NCBI GenBank assembly: GCA_011033025.1
Contig: WFMF01000014.1
Location: 186,001-250,000, forward strand
From: Beroe forskalii
Taxonomy: Eukaryota > Ctenophora > Nuda > Beroida > Beroidae
Length of the DNA stretch: 64,000 bases
Reading direction: 5' to 3'
Part shown: positions 45,673 through 55,654 of the stretch, in pieces
Numbering within the stretch: position 1 is the first letter of the stretch
Layout: every line of letters starts with the position of its first letter
Notes under the pieces: model-generated
Database searches by the model: none
What the model was told of the DNA's origin: nothing
Seen by the model: the letters and a program-made list of their open reading frames with translations, nothing else
Made by a program: the position numbers and the translations under genes

Positions 45673-46758
45673 GGACCCCGAACTGTTGTTTACCTTGTCA
45701 CTAAACCCATGGATGCTTATTTCCAACTAGCTCCAACTCGCAAAAGCTAGATTGACTACTGTAATATGTCTAAGAGAGATAGTGGCAAAAAACAAGCATC
45801 CGGGAGGGGGGCCTCAGATGTGTTTCAGAGTGATAACAAAGAAAAGACCCATGGCAATGTCAATGTTCTTACTTTGAAAGACCCTCTTATCACTGATGGA
45901 AAATGTTGTAGATGCCCCTTCAATGGCAATATTGTTAATGAAGCTATTGCCTGCTCCATATGCCGTAAGTTATTTCATGCCCTGTGCAGAGATAAGAAAG
46001 GTGGGTTTGCTGCTAATGCTATTTGTTCAAAAACTTTCTTTGAAATGTATGTTCGTTTGGATGCAAACCATAAGCAAAATGTATCCAGGTGGGGACAATT
46101 CTTGTTCCTTTGTCAGAGTTGTCATCTGAATTACCCAGGTTTATTTCCAAGCTCAGATTCAGAAGAATTAGATGTTGTTTCCTTGAAATCCCCTGTTAAG
46201 TTTATGCCTCTGAAAAAATCTTTGTGTGCTGAAGTACAAACTGTTATATCAGGAAATATGGAAGGGTATAGTTCTGAAAGTGAAACCAACCAAGACTATG
46301 ATTTGAAAACCCTCACTAAACTCAATCATGAAATACTAGATAATATCAAAACCATTGAAAAATTATCTAAAGAGCAGGCAAAAACATTTAACACTGAAAT
46401 TGGTAAAGTTTTAACTGAGCTGAAATCAAAGCAATTTACTGGCTTCTCTAACCCTCCCATGCAGGAAACTAATGAGATTACATCCAGATTTAAGTTTGAT
46501 GCCACCTCTTGTGAACCAACAAAAGCCTATGAAGAGGGTTTTCTCAATGAAGACCAACACAAACTAGTGTTGGACTTCCTAGAGCAGTGTGGCGACTTCC
46601 AGACTATCAAATCAGGTAGTAGTAGTAGAGAAGTGGCCTACTATGGTGAGTTCAGGTACCGCTATGGTGCTATTCAACATGAAGCTAATCCAGTACCAGA
46701 TGTTTTGCAGCCCATAATTGATCAAATATCATCCAAGTATCCAAAGTCACTAATTAAA
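45673..46758 (+). mobile_element. LINE fragment D (diverged AlkB-LINE family), cut by element E
   Basis: Contains only the 5' half of an ORF1 related to that of B, and stops at 46,758 where the 5' end of element E starts. The missing remainder is not found after E, so it was lost by truncation or rearrangement. It lies directly behind the 3' tail of element B in the same orientation. Confidence 0.8.
45766..46758 (+). pseudogene. LINE D ORF1 fragment: PHD finger and N-terminal half of AlkB domain
   Basis: Starts MSKRDSGKKQASGRGASDVF. It keeps the PHD finger (CCRC, CSIC, HALC, CQSC), the acidic/helical linker and the AlkB N-terminal part (TIKSGSSSREVAYYGEF, RYRYGAIQHEANPVPDVL). It ends after SSKYPKSLI, before the HxD iron motif. 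The protein is clearly collinear with B ORF1 but with many substitutions, so it represents an older or separate subfamily. The few codons after 46,758 belong to element E. Confidence 0.85.
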
Positions 46759-46925
46759 CTTACAACACAACACATATTAAATTAACTGAGGAACCCCAGT
46801 CAAATTTCCTTGGATTTATTGTCTAAAGTTCTGCTTGCAGAGCTTAAACTCAACAGTGAAAGCACTTTGCTTATCCTGTCTGATACCCTAGCCAAAATTT
46901 TCTCTCCTGGGGTTCTTCGGATAGG

Positions 46926-48423
46926 ATGTCACTGTTTCAGGCAAACGTTAATGACAATGGGAATGATGCAGACTCATCAACTTCAGCCCACAATATCCGA
47001 AAGATTAGTGGAGATAGTGTTAATAGTGGATCTGAACCTACTGCCCCAAACTCAGAGATAAGTTCTAGTCCCACTACTGGCTTTAAGTTCAGTAAGAATG
47101 TGTCAACAGATGAAATAGTTAGTTCTGATGCTGATACAGTTGAATTTGACTCATTTAAATATGTGCTAAAGGAGACTGTTGTCAAAGCCTTGTTATACTT
47201 TATGAAAAGTTTTGATGAACTTAATAAGGAATTTTCTTCTATATCAGATTCTAGTGCTTATGATAAGAGTGAGAGTCCATGTAAAGATGATACAGTCATC
47301 TCTACAGATCTTTGTATGGAAAGTGCAGATGAGAATGGGATAACAAACTTGGAGGATGAGTGCAGCTCTAATGACAGCAGTGATGATGAAAGCAGTGAGG
47401 ATGACAAAGATGATGACTTGCTGGATGAGCATGGGTCTAGTATGCATGAAGATTTAGCTTCAACTGGTGAGATTTCAGGTAGAAATAGTAGCTGTGATAA
47501 CAAAGTTGACATGATTGATAAACGAGTTGACAATCTTTCTAAGTCAATAGATGAAATGAAGCTATTACTGCATAAGGTCTTGAATGTCAACAATGATGAG
47601 AATCACTCACATACAGTTAGCAAAATCAATTTTGTTTCAAATGATACTGAACAGAACATATCTGTCCTCCACCTTCAAGACCTAGTTATGCACATATTGC
47701 TGGTTCTAGCACCATATCTGTGAGCCCTGTACAATGTATGAAAAAATCTGACCATACATTAGTTTCTAAAGATACAATAATCAATGGAAAGAAAAGTTGC
47801 TGCTTCAGACCCAAATTCCAAGAATGCTGAAGTTCTTTTGTTAGTCCCTAATGAAAATGTAAGCAGATCAGCTGAGAAAATGAACAATGTTAAGAAAATT
47901 GTTGAGACTAGACTGAAGGACACACAAATTGAATTTGTAAAGGCAAACTCTCAAAGTATGAAAATCATAGTTGGTTTCAAAAGTAAAGAACTCAGAGATA
48001 AGGGAAAAGAAAAAGTTGATTCATGTGGTTCTCTGGATACTTTTGGATATCATACTTTAGCAGGAAGTAAGATGCTGCCAAAAATCTACCTGTCCAATGT
48101 CTCTGAAGAAATTATCAGTGAAGTTGATGCATCCCTGGAAGGATCTGAGAAACGGCACATGGAAAAAGCTGTAATTTTAGATAGAATCCTTGATAAAAAT
48201 CCTGGAGTAGTTGAACTGAGAAGGGCCGGCCACACATTGGAAGTTGTGTACATCAACAGAAATGAGTCCTCAAAAAACAATTTCTATTGGTTTAAAAGTG
48301 TCACCTGCAATAAGGGAGACAATTCTTCAGAATCAAGGAGGTAATTTGTATCTGGGTAACACTCGGTATCAAGTAAAGGACAGGTACCATGTGAAATCCT
48401 GCTATCATTGTCAACTCATTGGG
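46926..48423 (+). pseudogene. LINE E ORF1, 5' part
   Basis: Collinear with C ORF1: FKFSKNVSTDEIVSSDADTVEFDSFKYV, acidic DSSDDESSEDDKDDD tract, coiled-coil MIDKRVDNLSKSIDEMKLLL, RRM-like AEVLLLVPNENV ... MKIIVGFKSK, up to CYHCQLIG where the insert begins. Compared with F it has one-base indels at about 47,667 (C run), 47,790 (A run) and 48,275 (A run), each breaking the frame. Start chosen at MSLFQANVNDN by alignment with C; uncertain. Confidence 0.8.
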
Positions 48424-51113
48424 ACACGTTCAACAAAAACATGTCTGAAATTCAAAATTTCATTTTCAAAAATGTGGCAAATTTCACAAAACTGTCTATA
48501 GATCATTTGCCTTGAATCCTAGAGGTGTCAAAATTTGATACAAGGTCAATAATTGACTATTTATCACATTCCAATTTCTTCTGATAAAAAATAATATTTA
48601 CAGGGCCATTTATGATACCAGAATCACTGTAGTATCATTTTTTGGCCCTGGACTGAATAATTTGCATATATCACCCATGTGAACATTGTGTAGCCATTTG
48701 TGTATCCATGGTGAATGGGATTTCGAAATATGGTCGGTGAGTCACAGGCAAATGGCCATGAAATAATACTAAAGTCACATAGAGGTTTTATGTACCTGTA
48801 TTCCTTAAATCAAGAGGCCATTACAGTGAAACCATACGGTTTATGGTTATCAAAACACCATAAATTGTTGAGAATATTGCTATGCTATGATATTGGGGCT
48901 CAAAATTAAATTGTGGCCAATTTGATACCAATATCACATAATAAACACCAGATCTCATATTCATGTGGAACAAATTTCTGTATTATATGTGATTTCTGTA
49001 TCCATATTGGACCTAGTTTCGTGAGTTTTTAGTTTCTAGTGTAAGTTACATCTATATTATAGCTGAATCTGGATCAAAAATCACAGATCTGTAAATGGAT
49101 ATATTCATCACATGCCTTACAATACCAATACTGTGGGATTCTTTGGCCAACTATTATCACTTGTAGCGAAATAATGTGATCAGTGTATCATAAAGTGACT
49201 ATTTATCTCATATCAAACGGCAAGTACAGTTTCTGTAAGGAGTTTACTTTCCAAAATATACAGAATATTAACCTAAAATGTCATTGGTGATACTGAGATC
49301 ACAATAAAATGGTTTCACTACACAATGGAAATCATGTGTGATTTTTATATCTTTTTGACCTTAGATTGAGGAAAGTTCATTTTAATTGATAGGTTAACTT
49401 ATACGATGTGAAAAATCATATCATTTTCCATAAAAAATACCTTCTGTGATACTTAAAATCACACATTTGTTTCCATCTATCATTTTATTCCATCAGTTAC
49501 AAAGGGGGGGGGGGCCAACCCCCTCAATTTTGGTGGATATAAAAAATCGCCAATAGGGGTTTAATTTTGGGGGTTTTGGGGGTTTTAGGGGGTTTTGGGG
49601 CTTAATTCTTAGTGCAAAAATGGGCATTTTTTCTCAAATGGTACCTTTTTGTTCCTGATTTTTGCACCATTTCAAAATGGTACCATTTTTGGTCGTGATT
49701 TTGGCGATTTTTATAAATGGTACCATTTTTGTTCCTCATTTTTGCACCATTTCAAAATGGTACCATTTTTGTTCGTGATTTTTTGGCTATTTTTAGAAAT
49801 GGTACCATTTTTGTTTCCGGTTTTGGTACCATTTTTGTTTATAATTTTGGAACTTTTATAAAATGGTACCATTTTTGTTTCTAATTTCAGCATCTTTTTC
49901 AAATGGTACCATTTTGTTTCTGATTTTTACATCCTTTCAAAATGGTACCATTTTTGTTCCCTCATTTTTGCACCATTTCAAAATGGTACCATTTTTGTTC
50001 GTGATTTTTGGCTATTTTAGAAATGGTACCATTTTTGTTTCCGGTTTTTGGTACCATTTTTGTTTATAATTTTTGGAACTTTTATAAAATGGTACCATTT
50101 TTGTTTCTGATTTTCAGCATCTTTTTCAAATGGTACCATTTTGTTTCTGATTTTAACACCCTTTCAAAATGGTACCATTTTTGTTCCTGATTTTTACCAT
50201 TTCAAAATGGTACCATTTTTTGATGGTGATTTTGGCGATTTTTAGAAATGGTACCATTTTTGTTTCCGGTTTTTGGTACCATTTTTGTTTATAATTTTGG
50301 AACTTTTATGAAATGGTACCATTTTTGTTTCTGATTTTCAGCATCGTTTTCAAATGGTACCATTTTGTTTCTGATTTTTAACATCCTTTCAAAATGGTAC
50401 GGTTTTTGTTTCAGGTATTCAGCCCCTTTTTAAATGGTACCAATTTTGTTTTTGATTTTTGGCATCATTTTTAATTGGTACCTTTTTCGTTTCTGATTTT
50501 TCAGAAGTACCCTTTTAAAATGGTACCAATTTTTTGTCCGATTTTTTGCGCCTTTTCGAAATGGTACCTTTTATTCGTGTTTTTGGCAACTTTTTCAAAT
50601 GGTACTTTTGGTTTCTTCATTTTGGTGCTTTTTTGAATCATACTAGAATAATTTCTGCTGTCGATAGGGGGGGTTTAATTTTGGGGGTTTAATTTTTGCT
50701 GTCGATAGGGGTTTAATTTTGGGGTTTAATTTAACCCCCTGGTGGATATAACAAATTTCCAATAGGGGGCTTAATTTTGGGGGGTTTTGGGGGGTTGGCC
50801 CCCCCCCACAAAGATGTGACCTTTGTATCAATTTTTCGAGTTAAAGTGATTCTCGTGATGTTTAGCTATCAGCAGATGCATGAAACTATGTGATTAAACT
50901 GAGAAACCTTAGAAAAGATAGATAGAAGATACTTAAATCACGACATAGAAATGGGTAAATTTTCAAAGAAAATGTGTGACTACTGTATCATCTTTGACCC
51001 CAAAGTGAAAATTTTCATTGGAACAAGTATGTAAACAATACATCAATGCACTCCTAAAATATTGGTCATTTTCGATGCTCAGCTGCATTTTCATGAGATG
51101 CAGTATCAATCTG
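48424..51113. mobile_element. 2.7-kb insert in LINE E with GGTACC palindrome array
   Basis: Bounded by comparing E with F: TCAACTCATTGGG and GCATATATCCACAG are adjacent in F but separated here. The left 1.07 kb is AT-rich with hairpins (CAGGGCCA/TGGCCCTG, 48,601-48,650). The centre (49,505-50,812) is a G-rich-ended palindrome array. The right 0.3 kb is AT-rich. No open frame with a recognisable product, so the element is non-autonomous. Terminal inverted repeats and target duplication were not evident. Confidence 0.75.
49505..50812. repeat. Array of AAATGGTACCATTT palindromes between inverted G/C runs
   Basis: About 25 copies of GGTACC, most inside the 14-bp perfect palindrome AAATGGTACCATTT, at a spacing of about 40 bp. 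A higher-order unit of about 220 bp (GTTCCTCATTTTTGCACC ... CATCCTTTCAAAATGG) repeats about three times from 49,735. The array is enclosed by GGGGGGGGGCCAACCCCC (left) and its reverse complement (right), each followed inward by GGTGGATATAA and AATAGGGG-type copies. Confidence 0.88.
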
Positions 51114-51372
51114 GCATATATCCACAGATTGTCCAAATAAAAATAGTCCCCCAGTGTGTTTGTTTTGTATGGGGAAGCATAGATCAGCTGCATGCTTTTA
51201 TAAGGAAGATAAGGCTAGACATTGTTGTGCAAGATGCCTTGATTCAGCACAAAGTAATGATGCAGAAAATTATAAGACACATAATGCTGGTGATGCTTCA
51301 TGCCCTGTAACACTCAGAGAGATTGAAAGATTGAAAGGGAATACTGATCTGACCTCAAAAAACGTGATGTGA
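51114..51372 (+). pseudogene. LINE E ORF1, 3' part (zinc knuckles and slippery site)
   Basis: Continues the protein after the insert: second knuckle CLFCMGKHRSAAC, then CCARCLDSAQ ... H ... CP, ending LTSKNVM-stop. The AAAAAAC heptamer at 51,357-51,363 is in the X-XXY-YYZ phase of this frame, three codons before the TGA at 51,370-51,372. Confidence 0.82.
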
Positions 51373-54300
51373 CAAGTGGTGCAGAATACAATGATAACCT
51401 AATGATTGCTTGTTTCAATGCTCAATCAATGTGCAACAAGATAGACAATGTTTTAGAACTGTTGATTGAAAGGAAAATTGATATATGTTGCACCACAGAA
51501 ACATGGTTCAAATCAAATGAAGCTGCCAGATTCTCCAAAATTCACGAATTGGGCTTTGATGTGCTGAATACACCACGCAAAGGAAGGGGAGGAGGTGTAG
51601 CCTTCATTTATAATATGGAAAGGGTTAATCCAGCCTTAAACAAAGTAACTGGGTTTAAATCTTTTGAAGTTTCAGAAAGTATAGTCAAAGGTACCAATGA
51701 GCTTATTAGATTCTGTACTGTCTATAGGACCACGAGTTCTAAGACAAAAGAAAAGTACAATGAGACAAAAGTTAATTCTTTTCTTGATGAGTTTGACACA
51801 TATCTTGATAATCTAGCTGATAAATCTGGCTTCCCTGTTATATGTGGGGATTTCAACTTTCATATCCAGGATATAAATGATTTTTATGCCAAAAAATTTG
51901 TGTTATTGTATGAAAGTAAAGGTTTCACTCAACATGTGACCGAACCAACTCACTATGGTGGAAGTACTCTTGACTTGGTATTAACTTTGAGTTCTGCAAA
52001 AGATAACATTCCTTTAAAAGACTTGACTGTTGATCAAAACACAGGTACAACATCAGATCATTACCTTGTATCATTTGCTTTGCCCGTGGTTTTAAAGCAA
52101 CAGAAACCTGATCAAAAGATAGTTGTTAAAGAGGTCAGAGAATATGCAAAAATTGCCATATCAGAATTTAGAGAAAATCTGTTTTTTTCTCCAATAAACT
52201 TTACAAACTTTGAGTCAGTTGACCAGGCTGTTGAATTATACTCAGAAACAGTCACTAGAATTTTGAATGTTCATGCCCCATATGTGACCAAGAGATTTAA
52301 TCAAAATCGGTCACCTTGGTGGAATAGTGAATGTCAAAATGCAAGAACTGAAGCAAGAAAAGCACAAAGAAAACTGGCAAAAGATCCATCTGATTCAGAA
52401 CTTGGCAAGTTATATGGTGAAAAATGCATTGACAAGTCAATCATAATTGACAAGACCAGGAATAGATATTATGATGGGAAGTTGGCAGCAGCTAAAAATG
52501 ATCCTAAGAAAACATACAGGATTATAAATCACCTTCTTGATAGAGAATTTGGAGCAAACAAACTTCCTAATGAATCTGAGGATAGTATTATTGCCCAAAA
52601 ATTCAGTTCATTTTTCAATGAAAAAGTCCATTCAATTTATAGCAATATTGATATTAAGAACCAAGAAATGTCCCTCAGCCAACCTGTGTTTGCTCAATGT
52701 GGATCTGATGTCAGAAGTCTGTCATGCTTTAAAGAAATATCGATTGAAGAGCTTATGGACCTTGCTTTGAATCTTCCTGATAAGTCTTGTCCCTTAGATG
52801 CTATGCCAATCAATCTGTTCAAGGAATCTCTCCCAGAGTTGATACATGTGCTTCACTATATTGTTAATGAATCTCTTCGAACAGGAAAATTTCCTACAGC
52901 TTTCAGAACAGCAGTTGTGAGGCCAGGACTGAAAAAACCTAATCTTGATTCAGATGTCCTTAACAACTATCGACCCATAAGTAATTTATCCTATGTCTCT
53001 AAATTGATAGAAAAAGTAGTACATAAGCAGCTTGTTGATCACATTGAAAGTCAAGGACTATTTGCTGAAATGCAGTCAGGGTATCGTAAACACCATAGCT
53101 GTGAAACTGCTGTTTTGAAGATCCAGAATGATCTATTGATGTTGATGGACAAAAAAGACAATACAGTACTACTTCTTTTGGATCTTAGTGCAGCATTTGA
53201 TACAATCAATCATTCTTTGCTTCTTAAAAGACTAAGATACACATATAATATCACAGGGATTGCACTTTCATGGATAGAATCGTACTTGAAGGACAGAAAA
53301 TTCACTGTTTTGGTCAATGGTTGCTATTCCCAAGAGTGCTCTCTTGAAATAGGAGTACCACAGGGATCTATTCTAGGACCTCTCCTCTTCATTTTGTATA
53401 CCAAAGACCTGGAGAAAATAGTTACCAAGTATGGTTTGTCCATTCATTTGTATGCTGATGACACCCAGGTATACTTTTCATTTGATGTACATAGTTCTTC
53501 TCCTGATTTGACAAAGATAAAGTCTTGCTTTGCTGAAATACGTGCATGGATGAGTGCAAACTACTTGAAGATGAATGATGACAAAACGGAATTTGTTGAC
53601 ATAGGTTATTATGTGAGTCCCATAGATACCCTGGACCTTGGACATGATGCTTGTAATTTATCTGTAAGTCCAGCATTAGCAGCTAAAAATCTTGGTTTTC
53701 ATTTCGATCATAGACTCAGTATGGATGATCAAGTAAGTCATGTTTCCCAGATTTGTTATTTGAATTTGAGGAACATCAAAAAGATTGGATCTAGACTCAG
53801 CCATGAATTAAAGGTTCAGTTGGTGCATGCTAACATTTTGTCGGTATTGGACTATTGTAATTCAAGTTATGCAGGCATAACAGATAAAAACTTGCAAAGA
53901 CTTCAAAAATCCAGAACAATGCTGTGATTTATTTTAGGTTGAATGGAAAGAAAAGTGGCAGTCAATTAGTCCTTTCCTTAAAAACTACTTTTTGCCAGTA
54001 ATTTATAGAATCAAATTTAAAGTTGCTTTGTTAGTTTATAAGTGCATCAATAATTTAGCTCCTATTTATTTGAAGAATATGATATCATTAAGAGATACTA
54101 AGAGGATGAGTTTGAGGTTAGATGATGATTTCTTTATACTAAAAACGCCTGGTCCTGTTAACTTGAAAAGAACAGAAGGTGCTTTTCAATATTATGGTCC
54201 ACAAGTTTGGAATAGTTTACCTTATGAAATAAGAAGTATTGGAGAAATTGATAATTTTAAGAAACTTTGACATATTATTTTGAAGATGCATTTTCGGGAA
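51369..54300 (+). pseudogene. LINE E ORF2: APE endonuclease and reverse transcriptase
   Basis: Open without interruption to 53,927, about 850 residues. Endonuclease: CFNAQSMCNK, TETW, GGGVAFIY, CGDFNFH, SDHYLVSF. Then SPWWNSECQNARTEARKAQ. RT: NYRPISNLSYVSKLIEK, LLDLSAAFDTINHS, GVPQGSILGPLLFILYT, LYADDTQ, DDKTEF. The C-terminal domain (NLAPIYLKNMISLRD, VWNSLPYEIRS) follows in shifted frames because of small indels at about 53,908-53,990 and 54,262. The first codon of the open frame after the overlap is GTG; an in-frame TGA at 51,345 means the frame cannot extend upstream of the heptamer. Confidence 0.9.
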
Positions 54301-54523
54301 TTGATTAAATTAAAGTTAGGTATGGTGGGTATTTTATATTTTGTAATATTCTATATTAGATGAAATTTTCCTTGGGCACATTTTTGACATGAAACACTTT
54401 TGCTATCTGAGCCTTTGAGTTTAGTTTTAGTCACGCTTAAATGGCTAGAGTAGTTCCCTCCTAGATATCTATTTGACAATGTCTAAGCGTGTAATAAATG
54501 TTCTAATTTATTTATTTTATTTA

Positions 54524-54940
54524 TGAATCTAACACCCCCACACAACCACGCAAATCTACTGACAGTTTCTGAATTTAATAAAATTCCATCTTCAGATCTC
54601 TGTGTGAATGTTAATCATCCTGAGTAAAATGAGGAAAAGGGTGAGGGTTAAAAACATTTAATGTGATATGAAAATGCTGGTAAAACTAATACAGAACATG
54701 TGAAGATTCTGAACGTGAAAATGTAATCTTGTGAAACAAATCTTTACACTGAAGGGTAGCCTATCATTAATATTTATAAATATATTTGATATGATTTGAT
54801 TGTAAAGTGCCGAAAAATTTATTAAACGTTGTTTCTCTATTCAACGTTGTTTCTCTGTGAAAAATGACTGTTATTGTGTATGCAAGGATTCTAGTGTGAT
54901 GGTGATGAAAGTATAAAAAATAAAGTTTAAAAGTTTAAAA
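54524..54940. other. Spacer between LINEs E and F, left part
   Basis: AT-rich unique-looking sequence. It does not continue fragment D. AACGTTGTTTCTCT is repeated directly at 54,828-54,858. No gene seen. Confidence 0.4.
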
Positions 54941-54949
54941 CATCTCAGT

Positions 54950-55195
54950 TCACTAAATTTTGGTGAACTGGTTCATCCGTGTTTAATAGATTCATATGAA
55001 TTCATATAGAGATTCATATGAACGGTGAGTTCATATGAAGTTCGCCATGAATTATGTGAAAGTTCATATGAAGTTCATTCATATAAAAATTTATTGAACT
55101 GGTAAACGCATTCATATGAACTCATATGAATTCATATGAATTCATATGAAGTGCGCGGCGACTTCATATGAACTGCAGTTCACCCAGTATATAGC
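54950..55195. repeat. TTCATATGAA-palindrome repeat, copy 2
   Basis: About nine TTCATATGAA-like palindromes. On the minus strand the order GGTGAACTGCAGTTCATATG, AAGTCGC, CACTTCATATGAAT, ATGAATGCGTTTACCAGTTCA, GAACTTCATATGAA matches 1,560-1,700. The left end carries its own inverted pair, CAGTTCAC/GTGAACTG. Confidence 0.75.
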
Positions 55196-55654
55196 CAGAT
55201 ATATTTGAATTAAAAAGAAGATATATGTTTTACAAGATATATGTTTTACAAAGGAGTTATATGCTTTACATGTGATTTATTTTTAAAATAAATCAAATCT
55301 TTTCTTAATAAGCATGATATGACTGTACAAAGATGACTGTATTTGTATCCCAAAGATAATAGATACATGATATGATATGATATGATATTGATAAGAAATT
55401 AAAGTCTGAGACTGAGAGTTTAATATCATAAATAATAATATAAATAAATAAATAAATTAGAACATTTATTACACGCTTAGACATTGTCAAATAGATATCT
55501 AGGAGGGAACTACTCTAGCCATTTAAGCGTGACTAAACTAAACTCAAAAGGCTCAGATACCAAAAGTGTTTCATGTCAAAAATGTGCCCAAGGAAAATTT
55601 CATCTAATATAGAATATTACAAAATATAAAATACCCACCATACCTAACTTTAAT

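Larger units (their letters stand above)
46759..54523 (+). mobile_element. LINE element E (L2/Crack/Daphne-like), split by a 2.7-kb insert
   Basis: The 5' end CTTACAACACAACACATATT matches that of element C, so E is full length at its 5' end. ORF1 is interrupted at 48,424 and resumes at about 51,114, as shown by uninterrupted element F. ORF2 starts at 51,369. The 3' UTR carries CACGCTTA and TAAGCGTG, then TTTATTTATTTTATTT. E and F differ at only a couple of residues over the long common part of ORF2. Confidence 0.9.

Noticed and set aside
48424-51113. Helitron, because the insert ends with CTGG (a CTRR match)
   Set aside because: The start is not TC, the insertion is not between A and T, and no 3' hairpin sits at the expected distance.
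54524-55430. E and F as one inverted duplication
   Set aside because: Sequence beyond the two 3' tails differs, F is 5'-truncated and E is not, and E carries an insert F lacks. Two insertions explain this better.
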